Assembly (NCBI RefSeq): GCF_036924515.1
Contig: NZ_JAZHRR010000001.1
Span: 2,823,001-2,887,000, forward strand
Direction: 5' to 3'
Length of the DNA stretch: 64,000 nt
From: Bradyrhizobium sp. AZCC 1610
GTDB taxonomy: Bacteria > Pseudomonadota > Alphaproteobacteria > Rhizobiales > Xanthobacteraceae
The translations under genes and the position numbers were made by a program. The notes beneath the pieces were generated by a model. It did not search any database, was not told where the DNA came from, and saw nothing but the letters and a program-made list of their open reading frames with translations. Positions 49,517 to 57,640 of the stretch are shown piece by piece (position 1 is the first letter of the stretch; each line of letters starts with the position of its first letter).

Positions 49517-52500
49517 TTACTCGCCGCTGCCGAAGCGCCGCGACCACCAGCCCGCCTTGCGTGGCGCGCCTTCGTCCGATGCGGCCGGCGCCGGCTCGGT
49601 CGGTGCAGGTGCGGGAGACTCGACCGGCTCCGGCGCGCTGTGGCTGACGGAGGGCGCCGGTTCGGCCGGAGCGCTGGTCATGAAGCTGACTTTCTCGCGC
49701 ACGGTCGAACGCCGCCGCGCCGCGGCCCGCTCGGCCTCTTGCCTGGTTTCTTCAGCGGTTGGCGCGGGCTCGCTCGCAACCGGCTCGGGTTGGGCGTAGG
49801 CCGCAGGCTGCATCTCCGCCGGCTGCGAGACCGGTTCGGGCAGAACGTCGGCCTGCACCAGCGATGGCGCGGGCTCGGACGCGCCGCCGTCGAAATCGGC
49901 AACCGCGTTGGTCACTTCGGAAGCCGCCGTTGGCCGGAGTTCGTCCGCGATCGATCCGGCAAGGCCGTCTTCCAGTTCGGCACCGCGCCGGCGGCGTCCG
50001 CCGCGACGGCCGCGGCGGCGCGGGCGCCGCTCGCCACCGGCAGGCTGATCGCCGCGGGCCATGCCGGGCTGTTCGTCGCCTTCGTCCTCGTCGGCTTCAC
50101 CGTCCTCGGCGGTCGCGCCTTCGACGGCCTCGACCGCGACGCGCATCGCGTCACTGTCCTCGCGCGGGGCGGCGCCGTCACGCGGCTCGCCACGGCCGCG
50201 CCGGCGTCGGCGCCGCTTGCGGCGGTGGCCGTCTCCTTCGCCTTCGCCGGCAGCCGCTTCGGCGGCATCGTCGGTCAGCCCCTCAGTCTCCTCGGTTTCG
50301 ACCTCGGATTCGGTTTCGATGTCGAACGCCTCGTCGTCGTCATAGGCTTCCTCGACCAGCGGCGGGAAGGCGGCAGCCTGCGCCGCCAGCAACGCCTTGG
50401 CGGCTTCCAGCGTGTGCACCTGTTCGCCGCGGTCGATGATATACGACTGCTGGCCGCTCACGGTGGCGTCGGCAACGACGGCGAGCGACACCTTGAAGGC
50501 GTTTTCGAGATCGCGCAGATGGCCGCGCTTGTGGTTGAGCACATAGAGCGCGACGTCGGTGCGGGTGCGCACCACCAGATTGTGGGTCGCGCCCTTCATC
50601 AGGATTTCCTCGATGCCGCGCAGCAATTGCAGCGCGACCGACGAGACCGAGCGCACGTGACCGCTGCCGCCGCATGCCGCGCACGGCTCGGTCGAACTCT
50701 CCAGCACGCTGGCGCGGATGCGCTGGCGCGACATTTCGAGGAGACCGAAATGCGAGATGCGTCCGACCTGGATGCGCGCCCGATCCTGCCGCAGGCAATC
50801 GGAGAGCTTGCGCTCGACCGCGCGGTTGTTGCGCTTCTCGTCCATGTCGATGAAGTCGATGACGATGAGGCCCGCGAGATCGCGCAGGCGCAATTGCCGC
50901 GCGACTTCCTCGGACGCCTCCAGGTTGGTCTTGAGCGCGGTGTCCTCGATATGGTGTTCGCGGGTCGAGCGGCCGGAGTTGACGTCGATCGAGACCAGCG
51001 CTTCGGTCTGGTTGATGACGATGTAGCCGCCGGAGCGCAGTTGCACGGTCGGCGAGAACATCGCATCCAACTGGCTCTCGACGCCCATCCGTGAAAACAG
51101 CGGCTGGCCGTCGCGATATTGCCGGACCGCCCGCACGTTCGAGGGCATCAGCATCTTCATGAAGTCGCGCGCTTCCTGGTAGCCGGCTTCGCCGGCGACC
51201 TGGATTTCATCGATTTCCTTGTTGTAGAGGTCGCGCAGCGAGCGCTTGATCAGCGAGCCTTCCTCATAGACGAGGGTGGGGGCCTGCGACTTCAGCGTCA
51301 TGTCGCGCACGGTTTCCCACATCCGGATCAGATATTCGAAGTCGCGCTTGATCTCGGGCTTGGTCCGCGAGGCGCCGGCGGTGCGCAGGATGATCCCCAT
51401 GCCCTCGGGCACGTCGAGGTCCTGCACCACTTCCTTCAGCCGCGAACGGTCCTGGGCCGAGGTGATCTTGCGGCTGATGCCGCCGCCGCGGGCGGTGTTG
51501 GGCATCAGCACCGCATAGCGGCCGGCCAGCGACAGATAGGTCGTCAGCGCCGCGCCCTTGTTGCCACGCTCTTCCTTGACGACCTGAACCAGCATCACCT
51601 GGCGGCGCTTGATGACTTCCTGGATCTTGTACTGCCGGCGCGGGCGGAATGGGCGTTCCGGAACTTCCTCCAGCACGTCGTCGCCACCGACGGATTCGAC
51701 GACTTCCTCTTCGGCGTCGTCGCCGTCGTCCTCATCGTCGTGGCCGTCGTCGCGTTCGGAAGCCGGGGCGAGTTCGTCGGAAGAAGCAACCGCGTACCCT
51801 TCGCCGGCGTGCTCGATATGCGGCGCGTCGTCGGCGTGGGCCGCGTTTTCGCGCGCCTGTTCCTCGTCATGCTGCTCATCATGAGCGTGTTCAGTATGAG
51901 CGTGTTCAGTCGTCGCCTCGGGGGCGGCCGCCTCGACCGGCGCCACGGCGGGTATGCCGGATTCCACTTCTGCGACCGGTGCTTCGCCTGCGGCATCTGC
52001 CCGTTCGTCAGGACCTTGCGCCTGGTGGTCGTGGTGAGGATCGTGATCGTGGTGATCGTGCGAATGATCGCGATCGAGACCATGCGCCTCGCGATCATGC
52101 GCATCATCGTCGTGACGCGCCGTATCCTCATGATGCTCAGCGTCGTGCGGATGCACGTCGCCGGCATACGCGCCTTCGTGCTGATGCGCCTCGCCTTCAT
52201 AAGGCTGGGTCGCCTGTGAGGGATCCTGGCCGGCGTTCTCGACGACGCCGCTCTGGACGCGGTCGCCATGGCCGCGACGGCGCGCATTGCGGTGGCGCGA
52301 GCGGCCACGGTGGCGGTTGGAGGAGCGGTTCTCGCTCTCTTCCTCGGCCTCGCGATGGGCGCGTTCGTCAGCCTCGATCAGCGCCTGACGGTCGGCGACC
52401 GGGATCTGATAGTAGTCCGGGTGGATTTCGCTGAAGGCCAGGAAGCCGTGGCGGTTGCCGCCATATTCGATGAACGCCGCCTGCAGCGACGGTTCTACGC

Positions 52501-52645
52501 GCGTGACCTTGGCGAGATAGATATTGCCGCGGAGCTGCTTGCGCTGGGCTGTCTCGAAATCAAATTCTTCGACGCGATTGCCGCGGACCACAACGACCCG
52601 GGTCTCTTCCGGGTGGGTGGCGTCGATCAACATCTTGTTGGGCAT
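49517..52645 (-). CDS. rne: Ribonuclease E/G family protein with large His/Asp-rich insertion
   Basis: A 1042-residue RNase E, the endonuclease core of RNA decay and processing. ATG 52645 (MPNKMLIDATHPEE) is the usual start. An N-terminal S1 domain is split by ~240 residues (about 95-337), of which 154-270 are extremely His/Asp/Glu-rich, before resuming at VQVVKEERGNKGAALTTYLS. Catalytic Asp residues lie in SIDVNSGRSTR and IVIDFIDMDEKRNNRAVER; the zinc link is CAACGGSG. The C-terminal third is Arg-rich then Pro/Ala-rich (scaffold and RNA-binding), ending KAGWWSRRFGSGE. It is divergent from amiC with a ~720-base leader region. Confidence 0.95.
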   Translation of the reverse strand: MPNKMLIDATHPEETRVVVVRGNRVEEFDFETAQRKQLRGNIYLAKVTRVEPSLQAAFIEYGGNRHGFLAFSEIHPDYYQIPVADRQALIEADERAHREAEEESENRSSNRHRGRSRHRNARRRGHGDRVQSGVVENAGQDPSQATQPYEGEAHQHEGAYAGDVHPHDAEHHEDTARHDDDAHDREAHGLDRDHSHDHHDHDPHHDHQAQGPDERADAAGEAPVAEVESGIPAVAPVEAAAPEATTEHAHTEHAHDEQHDEEQARENAAHADDAPHIEHAGEGYAVASSDELAPASERDDGHDDEDDGDDAEEEVVESVGGDDVLEEVPERPFRPRRQYKIQEVIKRRQVMLVQVVKEERGNKGAALTTYLSLAGRYAVLMPNTARGGGISRKITSAQDRSRLKEVVQDLDVPEGMGIILRTAGASRTKPEIKRDFEYLIRMWETVRDMTLKSQAPTLVYEEGSLIKRSLRDLYNKEIDEIQVAGEAGYQEARDFMKMLMPSNVRAVRQYRDGQPLFSRMGVESQLDAMFSPTVQLRSGGYIVINQTEALVSIDVNSGRSTREHHIEDTALKTNLEASEEVARQLRLRDLAGLIVIDFIDMDEKRNNRAVERKLSDCLRQDRARIQVGRISHFGLLEMSRQRIRASVLESSTEPCAACGGSGHVRSVSSVALQLLRGIEEILMKGATHNLVVRTRTDVALYVLNHKRGHLRDLENAFKVSLAVVADATVSGQQSYIIDRGEQVHTLEAAKALLAAQAAAFPPLVEEAYDDDEAFDIETESEVETEETEGLTDDAAEAAAGEGEGDGHRRKRRRRRRGRGEPRDGAAPREDSDAMRVAVEAVEGATAEDGEADEDEGDEQPGMARGDQPAGGERRPRRRGRRGGRRRRGAELEDGLAGSIADELRPTAASEVTNAVADFDGGASEPAPSLVQADVLPEPVSQPAEMQPAAYAQPEPVASEPAPTAEETRQEAERAAARRRSTVREKVSFMTSAPAEPAPSVSHSAPEPVESPAPAPTEPAPAASDEGAPRKAGWWSRRFGSGE

Positions 52646-53301
52646 TTTGGAACTCTTGACGGCGGCGGGCGCGGTGCATGGCGCGCGCAAATTGCGCGGC
52701 CCGGTGACGCGACGGTCCACCTGATTCGGGGGTGAGGGGAAGGCCAAAACGCACTTCTTGGCGCCGCGCCGAACGGGGAGCCACCAGAGCGTGGCGACGC
52801 GCGAAGCTTTCGCCTCGCGTCGGCGCGATCGTTCCGTGGATCCTGGTCGGCAACACAGTCTGGCGCATTAAGCGTCGGCCCGTCTAAACATGTTGGCGGA
52901 AAAGATACCGCCGTATTTATCGCTGAAGGCCCGGTTCGACGCCTAAACGCCCGCCGGCCATCGCATATCGGACCGTTTTGGGTCCGGATAATCAGTTTTG
53001 CCGTGTCTCAAACCGTCCCTGGAAAAGGTACCTGGGACCGGACGCCGCTCGGGCTCGAAACCGCCACTCCGTGTCAGCCGCGCGCGGCGCTGGCTGTGGA
53101 GGGGTCGGGAAAGACGCAGGTTCCTTCGACTTGGAAGGCTCCAGCGCTGCACCGGGAGGCTGAACGCGACACAACCGGGAGTATTAGCCGTCAGCACCTC
53201 GTACATACGTGGATTGGGGGCTGCGTGCAAGGGAAGCGCAAGGGAACCCGCGGCCGAGCGTCGCAGCGCGGCAACACTCGCTCCTTTTCGCCGGTCGAAC
53301 C
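52646..53301 (-). other. Long rne/amiC intergenic region, probable rne 5' leader
   Basis: About 650 bases with no convincing gene. A hairpin CGGACC-GTTTTG-GGTCCG lies at 52969-52986, and several GC-rich inverted stretches occur at 52790-52840. RNase E messages in other bacteria carry long leaders that the enzyme itself cleaves; a similar role is possible. The short frames here lack ribosome binding sites and typical codon bias. Confidence 0.4.
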
Positions 53302-53317
53302 TTAAGGTCCGGTTAAC
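53302..53317 (+). promoter_or_regulatory. CtrA-type binding site upstream of amiC
   Basis: TTAAGGTCCGGTTAAC is an exact TTAA-N7-TTAAC CtrA box, about 50 bases before the amidase start at 53368. CtrA is the cell-cycle master regulator of alphaproteobacteria and activates division and envelope genes, which fits a septal amidase. Confidence 0.65.
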
Positions 53318-53367
53318 CCTGCGGTTCTAATGCGGTAAGGGAGGGCTCCTCCGGAGGCACCGAATCG

Positions 53368-54714
53368 TTGGCGAGTCGCGCAAATCACCTTGTTTTGCTA
53401 CGCGTATTGTGCGCCGCAGCATTGCTGTGCACCCAAATGATCGGCCGCAGCGCGGCCCAAGCACAGGTTTATCAAGCACCGGTTTATCAAGGACCGGCTT
53501 CTCAAGCCGCCATTCCCAGCCCGACGGCGGTATCGAATTTCCCGATCGCGTCTGACGCTCGCCTGGCCGGCGATGCCAAACAGACCCGTTTCATCCTCGA
53601 TCTCGACAAGGCGATCCAGTTTCGGGCCTTCGCCCTGGCGGACCCCTATCGCGTGGTCGTCGATCTTCCCCAGGTCAGTTTCCAGCTTCCGGCCGGAGTC
53701 GGTGTCGCAGGGCGGGGATTGGTCAAGGCGTTCCGCTACGGTCTGATCATGCCGGGTGGGTCGCGGATCGTGTTTGACCTGACCGGACCGGCCAGGATTG
53801 CCAAATCCTACGTGCTGGAGGCTGCCAACGGCCAGCCGCCGCGGCTGGTGCTCGAATTCGAAGAGGTGGACCGCACCGCCTTTGTCCAGTCGCTGGCCCC
53901 CGAAAGCCGCCCCGAACTGCGGCCAGCGATCGCCGAGGCCAACGCAGCCGTTGCGCGGGCGGATGCGCCAGCCGCGCCGAAGCCTGCACCCGGGCCGCCC
54001 GACAAGAGGCCGGTCGTCGTGATCGATCCCGGCCATGGCGGCGTTGACAACGGCACCCAAGCCGGCGGCGGCGACATCATGGAAAAGAATCTGGTGCTGG
54101 TTTTTGGCCTGGCGCTGCGCGATCGGATCGAGAAGTCGGGCAAGTATCGCGTCGTCATGACCCGCACGGACGACACCTTCATTCCGCTCGGCGACCGCGT
54201 GAAGATCGCGCGCAACGAGTCGGCGGCGCTGTTCGTCTCGATCCATGCCGATGCCTTGCGGCGTGGCGAGGGCGACGCCCAGGGCGCCACCATCTATACG
54301 CTGTCGGATAAAGCCACCGACTCGGAGGCCGAGCGGCTGGCGGACACTGAAAACAAGTCGGACGCGATCGGCGGGGTCAGTCTCGCCGACGAGCCGACCG
54401 AAGTCGCCGACATCCTGATCGATCTGGTGCAGCGGGAGACCAAAACCTTTTCAAACCGCTTTGCGCGGGTCCTGATGGGTGAAATGAAGAACACGGTGCG
54501 GATGCACAAGCATCCGTTGAAATCGGCCGGTTTTCGGGTCCTGAAGGCCCCCGACGTGCCCTCGGTCCTGGTCGAGCTCGGCTATGTCTCGAACAAGGGC
54601 GACCTTGAGCATCTGGTATCGGAAAACTGGCGGAACCGGACGGTCGGATCGATGGCGCAGGCAATTGATGCGTTTTTAGCCAAACAGCTGGCAACTGCCG
54701 GACCGGGCAAGTGA
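53368..54714 (+). CDS. amiC: N-acetylmuramoyl-L-alanine amidase (AmiC type)
   Basis: A 448-residue periplasmic amidase that cleaves the bond between MurNAc and the stem peptide during daughter-cell separation. TTG 53368 follows GGAGG at 53353-53357. A signal peptide (cleavage near AAQAQ) is followed by an AMIN domain (TRFILDLDKAIQFRAFALAD, YRVVVDLPQV), a Pro/Ala linker and an Amidase_3 domain with zinc ligands in VVIDPGHGGVDNGTQ, EKNLVL, and SIHADAL plus the catalytic Glu in VPSVLVELGYVSNKGD. Upstream of mrcA on the same strand. Confidence 0.94.
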   Translation: MASRANHLVLLRVLCAAALLCTQMIGRSAAQAQVYQAPVYQGPASQAAIPSPTAVSNFPIASDARLAGDAKQTRFILDLDKAIQFRAFALADPYRVVVDLPQVSFQLPAGVGVAGRGLVKAFRYGLIMPGGSRIVFDLTGPARIAKSYVLEAANGQPPRLVLEFEEVDRTAFVQSLAPESRPELRPAIAEANAAVARADAPAAPKPAPGPPDKRPVVVIDPGHGGVDNGTQAGGGDIMEKNLVLVFGLALRDRIEKSGKYRVVMTRTDDTFIPLGDRVKIARNESAALFVSIHADALRRGEGDAQGATIYTLSDKATDSEAERLADTENKSDAIGGVSLADEPTEVADILIDLVQRETKTFSNRFARVLMGEMKNTVRMHKHPLKSAGFRVLKAPDVPSVLVELGYVSNKGDLEHLVSENWRNRTVGSMAQAIDAFLAKQLATAGPGK

Positions 54715-54955
54715 AAAGTCCGGTACACCTGGCGTAAGAGCAGGCTGAAAAGCGTGCCGTCCGGTGGACCAAGCCCTAGTTTGGCCACAGCGGCAACGGT
54801 ATAGAAAATCGACTGCTGGTCTTCGGAATCGGTCAATTTGTCCGCCGGGCCTTTTATTGTTCGACCGCGTGGCTGCAACTCGTTCGGCGGGATTGCCGTA
54901 GCTAGGATAGACGCCGCGGATATCGGCGCACAGGGTTGGAACGGAAACTTCGATA

Positions 54956-57469
54956 ATGCGCTTGCTGGTCCGGTTTTTGGGTTTCCTGTTCGCTGCCGGG
55001 ACCGTCGTGTTCCTGGTCGGCGTTGCCGGCGTCGCGGGCGCGATCTGGCATTTCTCCAAGGACTTGCCCGAGTACTCACAGCTTCAGGATTACGAACCGC
55101 CGGTGATGACGCGCGTGCATGCGTCCGATGGTGCGCTGCTCGGCGAGTATTCCAAGGAGCGCCGGCTCTATCTGCCGATCCAGGCGGTGCCGAAACTCGT
55201 CATCAACGCCTTCCTCGCGGCCGAGGACAAGAACTTCTACGAGCATGGCGGCATCGACTTCACCGGCATGGCGCGCGCGGCCGTCCTGTATGCGCAAAAT
55301 TTCGGCTCCAACAAGCGGCCGCAGGGCGCCTCGACGATCACCCAGCAGGTTGCAAAGAACTTCCTGCTGACCAACGAGGTCTCGTTCACCCGCAAGATCA
55401 AGGAAGCCTTGCTGGCGATGCGCATCGAGCGCGCCTATTCCAAGGACCGCATCCTCGAACTCTATCTCAATGAAATCTATCTCGGCCTCGGCGCCTACGG
55501 CATCGCCGCGGCGTCGCTGGTCTATTTCGACAAATCGGTGAACGAACTCACGATCGCGGAAGCCTCCTATCTGGCGGCGTTGCCCAAGGCACCCGCGGCT
55601 CTGCATCCGGTTCGTAACCGCGATCGCGCGGTCGAGCGGCGCAACTACGTGGTCGATCGCATGGTGGAAAACGGCTGGGTCAAGCAGGCCGACGCTGACA
55701 AGGCCCGCAAGGAACAGCTCAACGTCACCACCAGCCGCGGCAACGGCGCGCATACGTTTGCCGGCGAGTATTTTGCCGAGGAAGTCCGGCGCGACATCTT
55801 CGAGCGCTACGGCGAAAAGAAACTCTATGAAGGCGGCTTGTCGGTCCGTGCCACGCTCGACCCGAAGATGCAGGTCATGGCGCGCAAGACCATGGTCGCG
55901 GGCCTCGTGAGATATGACGAGGCGAGCGGCTGGCGCGGCGCGCCTTCCAAGCTGGATGTTTCCGCCGACTGGGGCGTGAAGCTCGCGGACGTCAAGTCGC
56001 TGGGCGATATCGCCCCCTGGCGGATAGCCGTGGTGCTGGAGACCTCCGACCAGTCGGCGCGGATTGGCTTCCAGCCGGGCCGCGAACTCGGCGGCGCCGT
56101 CAGCAAGCAGCGGCAGACCGGCATCATCACGATCGAGGGCGTGCGTTGGGCCAAGGCGGCCTCGGGGCCTGCGAGGGGCAAGACGCCGACCTCGGTGGCG
56201 CAGGTGCTGTCGCCTGGCGACGTGATCTATGCCGACCCGCTGTTCGACAAGGAGGGCAAGCCGATTGAAGGCCAATATCGGTTGCGTCAGTTGCCGGAAG
56301 TTTCGGGCGCGATGGTTGCCATGGACCCGTGGACCGGCCGCGTGCTGGCGATGGTTGGTGGCTTCTCGTTCGATCAGAGCCAATTCAACCGCGCGACCCA
56401 AGCCTATCGGCAGCCGGGTTCGTCCTTCAAGCCGCTGGTGTATTCGGCGGCAATGGACAACGGCTACACCCCGTCGACGGTCGTCGTCGACGCGCCCATT
56501 GAAATTGATCAGGGACAGGGCGTCGGTGTCTGGCGCCCGGAAAACTATTCGTCGGGAAAATACCAGGGACCGGTCACCTTGCGCAACGCGCTGCGGAATT
56601 CGCTGAATACGGTGACGGTGCGGCTGGCCCAGGACATCGGCATGCCGTTGATCGGCGAGTATTCCAAGCGTTTCGGCGTCTACGACGAACTGCCGAACTA
56701 TCTGTCGTATGCACTCGGCGCCGGCGAAACCACGGTCATGCGGATGGTGACGGCCTATTCGATGTTCGCCAATGGCGGCCGCCGCGTGAAGCCGACGCTG
56801 ATCGATCGCATTCAGGATCGCTACGGCCACACCATCTTCAAGCATGACGCCCGCGAATGCCGCGGTTGCGACGCGCCCGGCGGCTGGAAGAATCAGGCCG
56901 AGCCGCAGCTCGTGGACCGCCGCGAGCAGGTGCTCGATCCGATGACGGCCTACCAGATCACCTCGATGATGGAATATGTGGTGCAGGCCGGCACCGCGAC
57001 GGTGGTCAAGGAAGTCGGCAAGCCGATCGCCGGCAAGACCGGCACCACCAACGATGAAAAGGACGCCTGGTTCATCGGCTTCTCGCCGGACCTCGTGGTC
57101 GGCATCTATGTCGGTTTCGACAAGCCGCGCAATCTCGGCCGCGGCATGACCGGCGGTCATCTGGCCGCGCCGATCGCCAAGGACTTCCTGAAGCTTGCGC
57201 TCGCCGACAAGCCCGCTGTTCCCTTCAAGGTGCCCGCCGGCATCAAGCTCGTCCGCGTCGACCCCAAGAGCGGCATGCGCGCCGGTCCGGGCAGTGGCGG
57301 CCTTCTGGAAGCCTTCAAGCCGGGCACCGCGCCGCCGGATAACTACTCGGTCATCGGCGTGGCCGATGCGGACGGCCGGATGCCGCAAGGATACCAGCAG
57401 GGATACCCGCAAGGGTACCAGCCCGACGGCGGCAATATCATGCGTCCCGGAACCGGCGGGCTTTACTGA
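54956..57469 (+). CDS. mrcA: Penicillin-binding protein 1A, copy 1
   Basis: An 837-residue bifunctional class A PBP. One N-terminal membrane anchor, GT51 glycosyltransferase motifs (AAEDKNFYEHGGIDF, GASTITQQVAKNFLLTNE, RKIKEALLAMRIERAYSKDR), an OB-like insert, and a transpeptidase with SSFK (Ser489), an SxN-like NSLNTVT and KTGTTNDEKD (Lys694). The C-terminus is Gly/Gln/Pro-rich (GYQQGYPQGYQPDGG). It polymerises and cross-links peptidoglycan. A paralogue follows directly, with identical nucleotide tracts. Confidence 0.95.
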   Translation: MRLLVRFLGFLFAAGTVVFLVGVAGVAGAIWHFSKDLPEYSQLQDYEPPVMTRVHASDGALLGEYSKERRLYLPIQAVPKLVINAFLAAEDKNFYEHGGIDFTGMARAAVLYAQNFGSNKRPQGASTITQQVAKNFLLTNEVSFTRKIKEALLAMRIERAYSKDRILELYLNEIYLGLGAYGIAAASLVYFDKSVNELTIAEASYLAALPKAPAALHPVRNRDRAVERRNYVVDRMVENGWVKQADADKARKEQLNVTTSRGNGAHTFAGEYFAEEVRRDIFERYGEKKLYEGGLSVRATLDPKMQVMARKTMVAGLVRYDEASGWRGAPSKLDVSADWGVKLADVKSLGDIAPWRIAVVLETSDQSARIGFQPGRELGGAVSKQRQTGIITIEGVRWAKAASGPARGKTPTSVAQVLSPGDVIYADPLFDKEGKPIEGQYRLRQLPEVSGAMVAMDPWTGRVLAMVGGFSFDQSQFNRATQAYRQPGSSFKPLVYSAAMDNGYTPSTVVVDAPIEIDQGQGVGVWRPENYSSGKYQGPVTLRNALRNSLNTVTVRLAQDIGMPLIGEYSKRFGVYDELPNYLSYALGAGETTVMRMVTAYSMFANGGRRVKPTLIDRIQDRYGHTIFKHDARECRGCDAPGGWKNQAEPQLVDRREQVLDPMTAYQITSMMEYVVQAGTATVVKEVGKPIAGKTGTTNDEKDAWFIGFSPDLVVGIYVGFDKPRNLGRGMTGGHLAAPIAKDFLKLALADKPAVPFKVPAGIKLVRVDPKSGMRAGPGSGGLLEAFKPGTAPPDNYSVIGVADADGRMPQGYQQGYPQGYQPDGGNIMRPGTGGLY

Positions 57470-57640
57470 ATCCCGCAAGAAGCGTTCACAACCTCAAGAC
57501 GTACCTCTCGGACATTGCGGTATATAAATGTTTGGATCCGGTCGATCTGAGCGATCCATGTCGCCGGAGAGGAAATCTCCGATGGACACGAGGACATGCG
57601 CCGGCTGTTACGGTGCAAGGGTTGGAACGGAGCGTCGATA

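Noticed and set aside
49505..51094. 529-codon open frame opposite rne
   Set aside because: Antisense to catalytic RNase E sequence; no independent support.
52998..53330. Short open frames in the rne-amiC gap
   Set aside because: No ribosome binding sites, no recognised families, and they overlap each other in several frames.
55076..57478. 800-codon open frame antisense to PBP1A copy 1
   Set aside because: Shadow of a GC-rich gene; composition is Arg/His/Gly-rich with no family, and the plus strand encodes a clear PBP.
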